From positions 26,162,730 through 26,226,729 of the forward strand of contig NC_044920.1 in the NCBI RefSeq assembly GCF_003576645.1: a DNA stretch of 64,000 nt. Direction: 5' to 3'. The translations under genes and the position numbers were made by a program. Source of the stretch: Ipomoea triloba. Lineage: Eukaryota > Streptophyta > Magnoliopsida > Solanales > Convolvulaceae. Shown in pieces: positions 48,245 to 62,124 of the stretch (position 1 is the first letter of the stretch; the number at the start of each line of letters is the position of its first letter). The notes beneath the pieces are model-generated. The model was not told the origin of the DNA. It worked only from the letters and a program-made list of their open reading frames with translations, and searched no databases.

Positions 48245-49038
48245 GATTACAGAAGAGCCTTGCTGTTCATTAATCCAACCTAAGCAAGCAAATAGAAAAC
48301 TTAATGAGAAGTTACAAATTTAAAGCAACTATAGTGAATCACAGTAGAGTAAAACATTCGAAGAAACAATAAGTATGCACAAGACAATAGGCATTTCCAG
48401 GTATCAAGAATTCAATTAAGTGCATATGCAAATGTCATTGGCAGCAAAAGAAACAAGGAAAACCACAGAAGATTATCCACACTGCAAGAAAGTCTAGTTG
48501 TTTTTCTCGGGTGTAGACATGGCATACATATAAGGTTTATGTGAATAGGTTCCCGATGCCTACTCCAAAAAATAAAAAATACAGTTCATATGTTTGATGC
48601 CATTAAACAAAATTGTTTGAAGATTCATAATGTTCACCAACTGATTAATAAGGGGAAAACCCAACATTATAATAAGGGTAATGCACAACAATCAAATTCA
48701 CTATTAGTTGGTATTACTTTTTTTTTAAATAGTTTTACACAAGAGAAGAAATCCCCAAGTTTGTTCCTCTTCTGAACTTTTATTCTCATTGTTAAGCCAG
48801 CCTTTGCTCTAGCTAACACCAGAAATGTCTGGCTTAGTCAATTCTGTCAGAGGATAGAGGCAGCTAGTGGTCCAAAGTTCTTAGTGGAGTGCAACCTTTG
48901 CAATTCACAGTCAACCTATCTGGGCATAAAGCACGCAAGGCCTCCTATGTTATGTCATTATATTTTCTCAGGCCATAAGACTCGTTCTGATCCCTCTATC
49001 CCTCAGCTTTGATAATCAGTAGTATTTCTTCCGTTGGT
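48245..49038 (-). other. 5' leader of the hAT-derived gene and 3' region of the PPR gene
   Basis: On the minus strand, 48282-48244 looks like a leader exon, preceded by an acceptor-like TTGCTTAG. Its own ATG (ATGAACAGCAAGG) is followed by a stop after a few codons and could act as a tiny upstream ORF. The remainder is noncoding and includes the PPR 3' UTR. Confidence 0.45.
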
Positions 49039-51087
49039 TCACCAATAATCACCACATGAGCAGACTCCATTTTGAAAATGATGATAACGTCTAGTATCTC
49101 TCACAACAATGAGACGTTTAGTGATCTTGGATATGAGCTTGGCAGCAATGTGGCAATCTCCACAGACACGTAGATTCTTTGTAATTCTGATTGGTGTTCC
49201 TGCCTCAGTGTTCATTATTGCAAAGGCAATTGCCAGCTTTTCACTATGAACGACCAGATGATTTTCTTTGTCTTCCTCCTCAACATCATGAAGGGCACCA
49301 TCTGTCACTGGGACATACCCCACTTCCTTTATCTTACCTATTAATGTATCTAACTCTTCATAGATCTTCCCTGATTGGGGGTGCAACCTGTCACCGGCAA
49401 GAAATGTGTGCACTTGGTTATGGAGCTCAACATTGCTAACACCAGGGATTTTCTTGATACCTCTTTCATTCATGACCAACCGAATTTTAGTTACATCTTG
49501 CCATCTTCCAGCCTTTGCATAAATATTTGATAACAAGACATAATAACCAGACTGCTTAGGTGCCAACATGAAAAGATGATCTGCAGCTACAACCCCTATG
49601 TCCATGTTATTATAAACACGACAAGCACTCAAAAGTGCGCCCCAGATCCTCTCACTAGCATCCATGGGCATCTGCTTGATGAAAGTATATCCCTTCTCTA
49701 TTTGCCCAGCTCGTGCTCGCAAATCCACCATGCAAGCATAATGCTCGATCCTAGGAACAATCTTATACTCCTCTGTCATTAGTTTGTAGTAATATTCTCC
49801 CGCCTGTAACAGCCCTGCATGGCTGCATGCTGAAAGTATAGAAACAAAAGCAATAGAATCGGGCTTAAGGCCAGATTCCAGCATCCTTGAAAATAAAGCA
49901 ACGGCATTTTGACCTTGACCACTCATACCATAAGCATAGATCAAGGAAGTCCACGACACAATATCTCGAAACTTCATGGCATCAAAAAGCTTCCTAGCTT
50001 CCAACAAACACCCACACCTTGCATACATATCAATTAAAGCATTTTCAAGAGACAAATTGGGTTGAAGTCCTCTCCTCTCAACCATTTCATGGATCCTCCT
50101 CCCTAATAACACAGCAGAAAGATCACCACAAGCAGGAAGAATTGTAGCAAAAGATATTGCATCAGGCTCTATAGAACAAGCTTCCATTTGTAAATAAATT
50201 TCAACAGCCTCTTTAGGCATAGAATTCTTGACATATACAGCCATCATCACATTCCAAGGAACCAAATCCTTTTTGTCCATATCCAAAAATATGTTTTTCA
50301 CAAATGCAACATTTTCCATACATGTATTGGTTACAGCAGGCAAAAGGCTAGCCATTGTCCCTGCATCGAGTTTCAGACCCAAAAAGTTCATTTCCTTGCA
50401 AACCTCTAATGCATCATCAAAGCTTCCATTTTGAGCATATCCAGCAACCATTGAATTCCAAGAAATGACATCCCTTCGAGGCATTTCATCAAGAGCCTGC
50501 CGAGCCTCAGCCAAAAACCCACATTTCCCATACATAGCCACCAAACCATTTCCTGTATATAAATTTGAATCAAGACCATTCTTTACAATTGGTGCATGAA
50601 TTTGCAGCCCTAACCACATATTCTCAGAAACTGAACAAGCTTTAAGAACACAAGGAAGGGTATAACGATCAGGCTGAATATTGTCCATATGCATGATTTT
50701 GAACAGCAAAAGAGCATCTTTATAAGACCGGTTGTTGACATAGCTTCTGATCATGACATTGTAAACCACAACATTTTTAACCGGAATTTTGTCAAACAGT
50801 TGCCGGGTGATATTGGTCTGGCCACAAGCTGCATATGCTCGCATTAATTTGATGCCAATGGACGTGTTTAGGCATAGGTCTGGATCGAAAATGATCCTAG
50901 AATGAACTTTTTCTATTATCTTGATATCCGGGCACTTGTCTAATATTCGACTATACACATCTCCAGTGTGGAGGGAACTGTTGACCCGAGGGTTTTGTTG
51001 AAGGGTAGAAAGTAAGCGTTTTGTCTTTCGATTTGAGGTTGAGAAACAGCGAGAAAGGCGAATGAGGTCTGCCAAGGAAGCCGTCAT
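49039..51087 (-). CDS. Pentatricopeptide repeat protein, PLS-E-DYW class
   Basis: Intronless, 682 aa, ATG at 51087, the usual structure for plant organelle PPR genes. The N-terminus (MTASLADLIRLSRCFSTSNRK) is basic and Ser-rich and suggests mitochondrial or plastid import. About a dozen PLS-type repeats follow, seen as motifs such as VYNVMIRSYVNN, SWNSMVAGYAQNG and SWTSLIYAYGMSGQG at 30-36-residue intervals. Then come the E domains and a full DYW deaminase: HSEKLAIAF (catalytic Glu), CGDCHIAAK (zinc cysteines) and the terminal CSCGDYW. All catalytic residues are present, so it is expected to be a C-to-U RNA editing factor. It resembles At3g49142-type proteins, but that identification is tentative and the RNA target cannot be read directly. 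Confidence 0.92.
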   Translation of the reverse strand: MTASLADLIRLSRCFSTSNRKTKRLLSTLQQNPRVNSSLHTGDVYSRILDKCPDIKIIEKVHSRIIFDPDLCLNTSIGIKLMRAYAACGQTNITRQLFDKIPVKNVVVYNVMIRSYVNNRSYKDALLLFKIMHMDNIQPDRYTLPCVLKACSVSENMWLGLQIHAPIVKNGLDSNLYTGNGLVAMYGKCGFLAEARQALDEMPRRDVISWNSMVAGYAQNGSFDDALEVCKEMNFLGLKLDAGTMASLLPAVTNTCMENVAFVKNIFLDMDKKDLVPWNVMMAVYVKNSMPKEAVEIYLQMEACSIEPDAISFATILPACGDLSAVLLGRRIHEMVERRGLQPNLSLENALIDMYARCGCLLEARKLFDAMKFRDIVSWTSLIYAYGMSGQGQNAVALFSRMLESGLKPDSIAFVSILSACSHAGLLQAGEYYYKLMTEEYKIVPRIEHYACMVDLRARAGQIEKGYTFIKQMPMDASERIWGALLSACRVYNNMDIGVVAADHLFMLAPKQSGYYVLLSNIYAKAGRWQDVTKIRLVMNERGIKKIPGVSNVELHNQVHTFLAGDRLHPQSGKIYEELDTLIGKIKEVGYVPVTDGALHDVEEEDKENHLVVHSEKLAIAFAIMNTEAGTPIRITKNLRVCGDCHIAAKLISKITKRLIVVRDTRRYHHFQNGVCSCGDYW

Positions 51088-51162
51088 AGAGAGAGTATCG
51101 AGTATGCATTATACAACTTACATCAATAATTTAGGAAAAGCATTTTTGTATATACAATTGCC

Positions 51163-51197
<35 letters not shown>

Positions 51198-52329
51198 TTT
51201 CCAAGCCGAAAACTATAGCACTTTTGCAGATTACATCTGTCGCTTAGTCCAGTTCAGCTGGAAAAATCAGAGCAAGAAAGTCCACAAAAGCAATAAATTG
51301 ATAGAAGAACAACGTTTTCCTCTTCTGCGGCTTTAGCAAAAAAACATCAAAATTCACTAAATTTTCTTAGAATTTATGGCAATTTTAGGGGTTTTCTTTT
51401 GTTGACAGCAATTCAGAGAGAGATTGAGCTGGAAAAAGTTCAAATTTTGCTTCTTTGTCACTTCACAAGCCATAAGAAAGCTGAAGAACACTGAGAAAAT
51501 GGCGAGAAATATGAAAAGAAAAGCTTACTCAAAGAAGAGAGAGTGAGCAAACTCGTCGGTGAAGAGATAATCTCAAGACGGGAGTTGCAGAGATGGAGAT
51601 CTGGTCGATTTATCGCGATATTTTGCACAAGTTAGGACTTGGAGAGGTTTTACTGTTTTATGGTTCCTATTTTCGCTTTCTCTTTTCTCGTCTATTTTTA
51701 TTTTCTTTTTGGTTTATACTTTCGGGACGCTCGGAGCCGTTTAACTGGAATGCGATATATCGTGGCCGTTTAATGATTTCGTGCAGTGCTTGCTTCCTTA
51801 CGACGTCGTAACACTTCGAGAGGAAACCCTTCAAAAAAATAAAAATAACATATAAGGATATTTCTCCATAAAATGTAATTGGACTCTGGAACATAAATTT
51901 TTAAAAAATATATCAATTAAGTCATTTTTACAGTTGTCTTTACAAATGGATGATGTAACCCTTTTACCCTAATGTAACGCCCTACATGACTTTAATAATA
52001 GTAATAATAATATATATGACGACCTTCATCCTCTCCTAATTTGGAAATGAATGAAGGGTATTTGTCTCCATTTGAATATGAGGCATTCGACTTGTCTTTA
52101 TCTATGGAGCCATGGAAGCGAAGATGATGGCGCTATAAGGGGACCTCTCCATAATGGAGATTGGACGGTCTTATGTTGGTACCTGGTTCGTTTTTTCTCT
52201 TCGACGGTCGGTTCACTAGACGCGTTCTCGTCTCCTCGCGATATCATTTTGCATCTCGCCTGTTCTTTTGCCGTAACACTTCCTCCATTTATGTGTATTT
52301 GTTAGCCGGTTGAATAACTTAAGCGTATG
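51088..52329. other. Upstream region of the PPR gene
   Basis: It contains a GA dinucleotide run (about 51172-51197) roughly 90 bp upstream of the PPR start, where GAGA-type promoter elements often lie in plants. The rest is noncoding. Open frames around 51593-51811 and 52051-52305 show no recognisable domain. Confidence 0.5.
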
Positions 52330-53500
52330 TTTCGAGATTTTCTCTCTGCAAGCTACTGAATAGGTCCCCCGATCTCAACAATGTTAAGGTCGTTCGGTCA
52401 TCTAGATCCTCTATTGTATGTGCCTCTTTCCACCACTATTTCAGAAATTCCTTCAATGTCTTTGGCTCATCTTGTTGTACAAAAGCTAAGGCCATAAAGT
52501 GATCCTTAGCTTTCATACTTTTGGCGAAGTGTTTCAGGAACTGCTTTGCCAGGTTCTTGAAGCAACTGATAGATTGGGGCAGTCGTGACAATAACCATCG
52601 TTGCATTGCTCCCCCAAGTGTTTAAAGAAGGCACGACAATACATGGGGTCATCCACTCCTATCACCATCATTTGTGCTTGGAAACCGGCTAGGTGATTAC
52701 TAGGGTTGTTTGTCCCATCATACGAAGGCATGGACAGACACTTGAAGCCCCTTAGTGCTCGGTACTATTGGATTTTCATGGATAATGGGATGATGGAAAA
52801 CAGGGACCAATCGATCATCCAGTCCTTTCCACCATCAATTTTCCGTTGGAGGCCATTTACTTCTTTGCCTAACTCTACAACATCTCGGTACCAGTTCTCT
52901 CGACCAGGTTCAGGGTCTCGCCACTGCTTTCAACCATCCATTCCGAAGAACTCTTCTTATTGTTCCCCTCCACCCGAATTCTCACGTGTGGAGGCTAGCT
53001 GCCCGAGCGGCCTTCGCTCGTCGCTAGGGATTGGGCTTGACCTTTCGCTGTTGGTTCATTTATGAGTTACCCTGCCCTAACTACTTGGTGATTGATGGCT
53101 GGTTTTCGAGTTCTAAGCGGTCAAATACCGAGACTACATGGTGATGCTTCCTATATGGACCATATCCCCATGTTTTCTCGAGTGATCGGTTCTGGTCGTC
53201 TAGTTTCAGTGAGTTGTCCTGCATGGCAAGGTCCAATGGGGACTTGCCTCTTCGTATGTAATCACGATGTAGGACTTCGAGGAGGTGCTCAACAGCCTCT
53301 AGCACGTCATGACGAGGTCCAACTGATCGAGTTTGTGGGACGTCAGCGACCGGTCATATAGTTGAATGGACATCCTCTTCCTCCCGAGGGTTTCCCAGAT
53401 CATCTCCTCGTGTGGGTATAGACCGATCGGACAGTGCACGAGAGGTGGGCTGGCCGAGGGTTTCCGGCGGATCCCAGACTGACCTATTTGTTTGGGTATG
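52330..53500 (-). pseudogene. Ty3/gypsy gag remains
   Basis: Broken frames on the minus strand resemble a retrotransposon gag: PSYDGTNNPSNHLAGFQAQM, DDPMYCRAFFKHLG, then in other frames FKNLAKQFLKHFAKSMKAKD and QQDEPKTLKEF. Frameshifts separate the blocks, and no protease, RT or integrase follows in the window. LTR borders were not found. The sequence is GC-richer than its surroundings, which fits an inserted element. Confidence 0.7.
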
Positions 53501-56500
53501 ACCGGTATGTCGTCGCATAATTACCATGATCTAGGGTTTTAGGATTTGTATATCAGGTTTGAGGAACAAAATGTAACTTTTCATTTCGAACCCCCGCCAC
53601 ATATAATGACAATGTTAGTTTTATGACTTTTGGGTAGTCAACGGCTAACCAACACACCCGTTAAAATAACGAGTATATGGGAAAAATATAGAGTCACTAT
53701 ATGGAGAGAATAAATATATATGTTGTCACTCTCCCAATGTATGATGTCTATTTATACATATTTTGGGCTAGGAACCCTACAAGAAATAGATATTACATTA
53801 TGAATAATAAGTTCAATCCTTATTAAACTCCAAAATTGTTCCGTATCCTTCTTGGATCTTCTTAATACAATTATTTTTTTAACAGATCAATTTAGTTAGC
53901 TAGCATATCATCTATCAATTTTAATTTATTTTAGTGAATAGATTAATTTTACTGTAACTCATGTGTATTATTGTTTTATTTGTTTTAATTATCATATGTT
54001 TAGAATAAATATCACTAGGTGTACTAGCTTTTACCTATGAAAGTGAAACAACCATATCATATCATGTAGTATGACAAAATGTCATAATAATACCTAATAA
54101 AGTATACCTAATTGTAGACTTATGTCAAATCTTGATGATAGTTTTTGAAATTACATATGTACACATGCAGCTTTATCAAATCACGCGTTAACACATCATT
54201 AATTAAATACCCTTTTAGGTAAAAATAAGTCAAGTCTTGTTATATTTGGGTTTAATTTAATAAAATTTGCATACTCTAAAAATTAATGTAAAAACTGAAT
54301 TTACACTAGTATTGTAAAAATGTACCATCCGTTATAAAATTAGTTAATTTATAAATAATAAATATACATATGAAATTATAAATAAAAAAATACGAATTAA
54401 TATGTAATTTAACATATTAATTACTTTTCGTGGCTGTTATATATATATTTGTAGGGTATTCTTAATGTCATACACGGGAAGATATGGATGTCCATCTTAG
54501 TTCATAATGGATGGACTAGTATGATAAGACTGAAATTGGAAGAGCAGGACAGACAAATGTTACGTCAATAAAAAATTAGCTAGATTAACCTTAAAAGACA
54601 ACACTGGTAGCTCAAGTTACTCAATATTACGTTTTTGTTTCACAAGTAATTTGAAACAAAACATACATGAAAATTCATATTATAAACTTCTTTTTATTAG
54701 TAATTTTTTGTAAAATTTTAAATAAAACTTTAATAAATATATTGCAACATTTTTTTTGTGTGTAAATAAATAAACAAATTTAAAGCATTATAATTATTAT
54801 GTTATAAGTGTTAATATGTTAATTATTTTTATTTGTTAAAATTTTAAATAAATAAGAAATGTGATTTAAATATTTTATACAACTGTCCATAAATTTTACA
54901 TCAAGTTTTTGAGTTAGAATTTGAAATTGGAGATTTAGGTTGATTAGATGATGTTTTAAATCTATATTTGAAATGTAAATATGTTAGTGTGTCAAATTTT
55001 AAAGTTTATAATGTTTATTAAAATGTAAAAAAAATTTTAGGGTTAGAGAAATAATTTTTAGGCCGATAAAAAAATTAACTTATCTAGGTATCGATCTAAT
55101 AGGGTTACCCAAAACCAAGTGAGTTGGCTCGATTGGTATCTATAATTGACGATGTCTTGGAATACAATATGCAAAAAAAAAAAAAAAAAAAAAAAGATAA
55201 ACAAATTACTTGATTGGATTAAAATATTCCATTTTTTTAAAGGGGAAGGTATACGTAATTAGTAAATTAGGTATTAAATTATTATTATTATAATTTTTTA
55301 GGAAAATTATTATTATTATTATTTGTAAAATTTAGTTTTCTTTTTTTTTCGCGGCCGCTAAAAAGATGCCGGAAAGGTTGGCGCAGCCTGGCCCCACTGC
55401 CGCCCAATCCAATTGTCAAATTATAAGTTTTCCAGGTCGTCTTCTTCTTGATTTGGACTTTGAAACCAAAATTTATTCCATGGCGGTATTTATTTATTTA
55501 ATTAAATACCAAATATAATTTAACCTAATACACTAACGTCACAATTAATTAAATAATTTATTAATTTATTGATCACCTCATCTGCTCATCACTATTGACA
55601 TTACTCCATTTTAGAAGTAGATTATTTTAGATTAAAGAAAAAAATAAAAAGGAGATTTATTTGTCAACAATTTCATAAATATTAATTCATGGTGTTCTCA
55701 AGTTTCAACGCTAATGGTGGCATACCGGATTCCAATTTTTATTTTTTCTCCGTAGCAGTTCTGAACTGCGGCCACGTGCATTATCCACCATTTTCGCTTC
55801 CACACTAACCAAACGCCATTGATGTCTCTCTGTCTTTCTCCCTTGGCTATATTTCAATCTTTCGTTTCCACTTGTACAGGATAGCAGAGCAAGATTCTTC
55901 ATTTTCAGAGCTGCCACTGTTTTTTGCAGGTCAGTTGTGATTCTTGGAGCTGATTATTGGTGGGTTTTTATTTATTCACATTTTCACTGGAGATTAAGGA
56001 TTTTCTTGGGTTTAGTGCTGTCTGGGGATTCATTTTCAGGTGAGTTTCATCTTTCTGCTCTCTAAGTATTTGATGTTTTTCCTGACTGAGCAGTATTTGG
56101 CTCATTATTGATTGGTATAAGCTTTCAATCTTTTCTTTTGGTTTAAGAAGTCCAAACAAACAGATAAAGAAAGAAATCAGATAAAGGGTTATAGGACAGA
56201 TAGTCAGTAAAGGGAGGAGGAAGAATCTTTTGGGTTTTGGCTTATTTGTATGATTTGTATGCATTTAAACAATTAAACCTAACCTTTACTTTCCTTGGTT
56301 GACCAAAACGTTTCGTGTGAGTACACGTATTGTTTACTGGCTTTGTTAAATGAATGTTCATATTCAAGAAACGTCATTAGTTTATATAGAAGCTATTTAT
56401 GAGTAATGAAGTCTTATCATTGAAGTCTCTGATTATTGGTTTCTTGAAATTCATGTATAGATGAAGGGGGCTGTTAGTGTTAGTTGAGGTGATTAGCATT

Positions 56501-56518
56501 AACTCAGAGAAGGAAAGA
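53501..56518. other. AT-rich spacer and leader of the LRR pseudokinase gene
   Basis: AT-rich noncoding DNA with an A run (about 55171-55194). The A run is preceded by a tRNA-box-like GTTGGCTCGATTGGTATC, possibly another short retroposon. From about 55700 onwards the sequence is the probable 5' UTR of the downstream gene, with likely leader introns (donor-like CAGGTGAGT near 56038). No coding gene is visible. Confidence 0.5.
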
Positions 56519-58634
56519 ATGGGCTCCAGATTGGCATTTTTGTCGATTTTGTTCCGTGGAAGTGTTTTCTGGTTAGCAGTAGCTGAACCCACAGAAGATA
56601 AACATGCCCTTCTTGATTTCATCAATAATATACACCATTCGAGGCGGGTGAATTGGGAGTATCAGACCTCGGCTTGCACTGGCTGGGTTGGTGTTACCTG
56701 TAATCATCATAATTCTAGAGTTACAGCACTTAGACTGCCTGGATTTGGGTTCGCTGGATCGATTCCTTCCAACACCCTAAGCCGGTTATCAGAGCTTCAG
56801 GTCTTGGATTTGAGAACCAATAATATTAGTGGTCTTTTCCCTTCTGATTTTTCAAAGCTTCATAATTTGACAGCTCTTGATTTGCAGTACAATGACTTTC
56901 GTGGTCCTCTGCCGTTTGATTTTTCCGCGTGGAAAAACCTCTCCTCCTTAAATTTGTCAAACAATAAATTTAATGGGAGTATACCTTCCTCGCTTTCAAA
57001 TTTGACTCAGCTCACGACTTTGAGTCTTGCAAACAACTCGCTGTCAGGTAGTATTCCCGATCTCAATCCCAGCCTGCGGCTACTAGATCTATCCAACAAT
57101 AACCTCACCGGAATCGTGCCTCAGTCTCTTCGTAAATTCCATGGTTCAGCTTTTTCTGGTAATCATCTTTCTCCAGTTCCTATTGTTATTTCTCCCAGTG
57201 CTTCTTCACCAAAGCATAAGTCCAAAAAGCTTAGTCAATCTGCAATGCTGGGAATTGTGATTGGAGGTTGTGCTTTAGGGTTTCTTGCAATTGCTGTCCC
57301 GTTCATTCTTTGCTATTCAAAGAAAGAAGATAAAAGTTTGGCCTCTCCGAACTCGCTTAGAAAAAGTGGTTCTCTTGGGAAGGCTGCTTTTGGCAGTACG
57401 GATGGAGGTGGTAACATGGTATTCTTTGAAGGCTGTAGTCTTGCCTTTGATCTCGAAGATTTATTGAGAGCTTCTGCGGAGATCCTAGGGAAAGGGGCAT
57501 CTGGGGTTGTGTATAAGGCGGCTTTGGAGGATGCAACCACGGTTGTGGTGAAAAGATTGAAGGAAGTGAGTGTCGGGAGAAAAGAATTCGAGCAACATTT
57601 GGAGGTTGTTGGTAACATTAGGCACGAGAATGTGGCTCCTTTGAGGGCGTACTTCTACTCCAAGGATGAAAAGCTCATGGTGTATGATTATTACAGCCTG
57701 GGGAGTGTATCAGCAATGCTGCATGGTATGTTAAATTCATCGTTTTTTTTTGTTCACAGAAACTTTTTCAATCGACTTGGTATCACACTATTATGATCAA
57801 CGAAGAAAAAAATTGTAGCAAATCATTTCTAATTAGCATATGGTATGATTTTTGTCTGACCACAGATTCCATAGCAAATTGCTACTGATTCTTATCGTTT
57901 TCTAGCGTTCACTTAAGATAGTAAAAGAACCAATATACCATTTTGTTTTGAAGATATGATTACGTTTTTACACTGCAGATATCAGGCGTGAGAGGCGTTC
58001 TCCTTTAGATTGGGAAACACGTGTGCAAATTGCAGTCGGTGCAGCAAGAGGCATTGCCTACATCCACAGACAAAGCGGGGGAAAGCTTGTTCATGGGAAC
58101 ATCAAATCATCGAACATATTCCTCAACTCCCAACACTACGGTTGTGTCTCTGATCTCGGCCTGGCAACACTAATAGCTCCCATGTCTGCTCCTCTCGCTC
58201 AAACTGCAGGGTACTGTCCCCCGGAAGTCACAGACACGAGGAAAGCTACCCAGGCATCCGATGTCTACAGCTTTGGGGTCTTGCTGCTCGAACTCCTAAC
58301 GGGAAAATCCCCGATGCACGCCACAGGGGGGGACGAGTTTGTCCACATAGTGAGATGGGTGCACTCTGTGGTTCGCGAGGAGTGGACTGCTGAAGTGTTT
58401 GATATCGTGCTTTTGCGGTCTCCCAACATAGAGGAAGAGATGGTGGAGATGCTGCAAATCGGGATGAACTGTGTGGCGAGATTGGCGGATCAGAGGCCGA
58501 GAATGGGAGAAGTAGTGAAGATGGTGGAGGGGATTAGAAAGATGAGTTCTGGAAATCAGACAGAAAGCTCAACTCCAACTTTGCATACTCCTCCTATAGT
58601 TGAAATAGGGTCTTCATATCCATATCCACATTGA
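56519..58634 (+). CDS. LRR receptor-like kinase, probably catalytically inactive (LRR III type)
   Basis: Two exons (56519-57725 and 57979-58634), 620 aa, TGA stop. The ATG at 56519 (MGSRLAFLSIL) gives a proper signal peptide; an upstream in-frame start codon would add charged residues. The ectodomain has an LRRNT cap (WEYQTSACTGWVGVTC) and about five LRRs, such as LQVLDLRTNNISGLFPSDF and LSSLNLSNNKFNGSIPSSL. A transmembrane helix follows (MLGIVIGGCALGFLAIAVPFILC). The kinase domain keeps GKGASGVVYKAAL and the lysine in VVVKRLKE, but the catalytic loop reads HGNIKSSNIFLN instead of HRD and the metal loop reads DLGLA instead of DFG. It should bind a partner kinase rather than phosphorylate. It belongs to the group of 'probable inactive receptor kinase At4g23740' and At1g64210. 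Ligand unknown. Confidence 0.92.
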
Positions 58635-59580
58635 GTTCATGTTTCATGCTGTGTATAAAACTTCTAATTTATTTTCCCACAAATTTAAGATCCTTCATCT
58701 CATCTGGTGCTTTATTTATTTATTTTGTATAAACATTACCAGCAATATCTAGGAGAGTAACCTCACTTTTTTTTTTTTTTTTTGAAAGAAAACGGACACG
58801 TAACTATTACTCAAGGATTACAAATAAAAGGCGGAGGATCGAAATGTTAGAAATAATTATTTCCTAACATTGATTTATATAATAAAGGTTGTAATTAATT
58901 AGTAATGTATAAATGTGGAATTACTAGGTGAAATTCCCTCCTTCTCATTCTGTTAAAACTTAAGTTTAAGTTTTATAAGGATTAAAAAGATGTATAATGA
59001 AAAAAGGATATGGGTTCTCTGAGGTTTCACATTCCTAACGGGATTTCTATTCCTAAAAGGAGGTTTTCCGTTCCTTTTGAAAATGGTTTCTCATCACATC
59101 TATGAATACCCAGGAAAACTTTAGGGATTATATGGTTTTCGACTATAAGGTTTTTAGTCTTTGAGTTTTCTAGTCTCCATATCATCAAGGATCAGGGTGA
59201 TTAAGGTTGATTTATTCTCTCGGCATACAGATACAAATCAGAGAGGTGAAGCAAAGCATTCTTGATTTATCAAGTTAGATATTACATCTTCAATAGAATC
59301 AAGTAAGTCTTTATTCTTATTCTTGTTTTAATTAAAGATCCATGATCATGAACATTATTTAGTTGATTGATTTTATTTACATGCGGTTCATTGTTATTCG
59401 TGCTTCTGCATTCAAGTTATAAGCGCATAAATGATTTGATTAACAAAGTCCATTCCCCTAGAAGTTTGCAAGAGCTCTCGCGAGCGCATGGGCTACTTTA
59501 ACAATAACTCATAATTAAGAAGTAATCTCATAAGACGAATAACAATAACTCCATAACTGTCAAGCCTCGCTTGTTTCCTT
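58635..59580. other. 3' region of the LRR gene and AT-rich spacer
   Basis: It contains a T run (about 58769-58784), which may be the tail of a minus-strand retroposon. The segment beginning TGTTAGAAATAATTATTTCC at 58845 looks like the start of a retrotransposon LTR, but no matching end could be assigned. No gene seen. Confidence 0.45.
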
Positions 59581-59977
59581 TAGGGATGGCAACGGGGCGG
59601 GGGCGGGGAGTATACTCCCCGTCCCCGAAACCTCGACCCCGTCCCCGTCCCCGGAGGGGAATGGAAAATAGTCCCCATCCCCGTCCCCGGTCAATTTTTA
59701 GTCAAAATCTTAAATTAGTGTAATTTTAATTTTAAAAACTATAATTTTAATTTTAAAAAGTTAATATATATATAACAGTAATCAAAAAACAAAAAACAGT
59801 AACGCCACTGTTAGGACTTACTGTTTTTGACGGGGCGAGGAGGGGTACCCGTCCCCGACGGGGAATTGAAAAATTCCCCATCCCCGTCCCTGATCCCCAA
59901 AAATTTTCTCCGTCCCCACCCCCGTTTCAAACGGGGACGGGGATCCCCGGCGGGGACGGGGCACATTGCCATCCCTA
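59581..59977. mobile_element. hAT-type MITE with GC-rich ends, 397 bp
   Basis: Terminal inverted repeats begin TAGGGATGGCAA on both strands and continue into C/G-rich blocks (CCCCGTCCCCG repeats), while the centre is AT-rich. The flanking octamers GTTTCCTT (left) and GTTTTCTT (right) differ at one base and fit the 8-bp target duplication of hAT elements. There is no coding capacity. Confidence 0.85.
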
Positions 59978-60791
59978 GTTTTCTTTGACTCCTTCATCCT
60001 TATTAAGGCTGAGAACTTTGTAGTCGACCCCAAGTCTGTGCACTTGAACCGAGTTCAAGCACCAGTCCAATTATTCTAATCTATCAATAACATTAACAAA
60101 ATCAACAAACAATAAACACAAATTCATATAAAAATGATACATTACACTAAAATCTTAAAATAATATTTCTTACGTCAAAAATCATAATACAATATAGTTG
60201 TATGTTTAAAACTTATGGTTCAATCACTAAATTGTAAATATAATACATGATTTTCACATCATTTTATTATTACAAATTATTATTATTTCCTTTTTGTAGC
60301 ATTTTATATCCAATAAAAAAGAGGGAAAAAACAGAAATAGGAATTATGAAATGCTCTTTCGGTGGAAAATAGAAATGTTCCGTCCGGATCACGGGGGTCC
60401 GCAAACGTAAAGGAAGGACAATAATAATACACCGTAATAATACTAAGGATTATTAATTAATTAATTAATTACGGAGTATTATTAATATTATTTATTTATA
60501 TAATATATAATTGCGGTAGCAATCTGGTATAAATTTGTTCCCACCGAGAATCGTTTTCCTTGTGTTCTCTGCTGTGATTGCGTGCGTTTTCTTTTCTTTT
60601 CATCAACAAAAATAAAATAAAATCTCCCCTGCATTTCAAAGCGTTACATCGCCGGCCGGGGAGGATCCGAATCCGATTTCATCTCAGGTCGGGTTTTCTT
60701 CATCCTCTTTCATGCATTCTTTGCTTTTTTAATGTGAAGAAAAAAAATTGGAAATGATATATAGTGTTATTGAAACGCAGGGCTTGTGGGC
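59978..60791. other. Promoter and leader of the E2 gene
   Basis: AT-rich with a TTAA run near 60450. The CT-rich part from 60550 is probably transcribed. CAGG followed by TCGGG near 60686 and the acceptor-like CGCAG at 60776-60780 suggest a leader intron ending 12 bases before the ATG. Confidence 0.5.

Positions 60792-62124
<1,333 letters not shown>

Noticed and set aside
55121..55194. Possible tRNA gene (GTTGGCTCGATTGGTATC)
   Set aside because: Only a box-A-like motif is present, no cloverleaf or box B, and it runs into a poly-A tract; more likely a retroposon scrap.
58845..59450. Solo LTR beginning TGTTAGAAATAATTATT
   Set aside because: The start looks right, but no terminal CA with matching target duplication could be fixed, so it is not listed as a mobile element.
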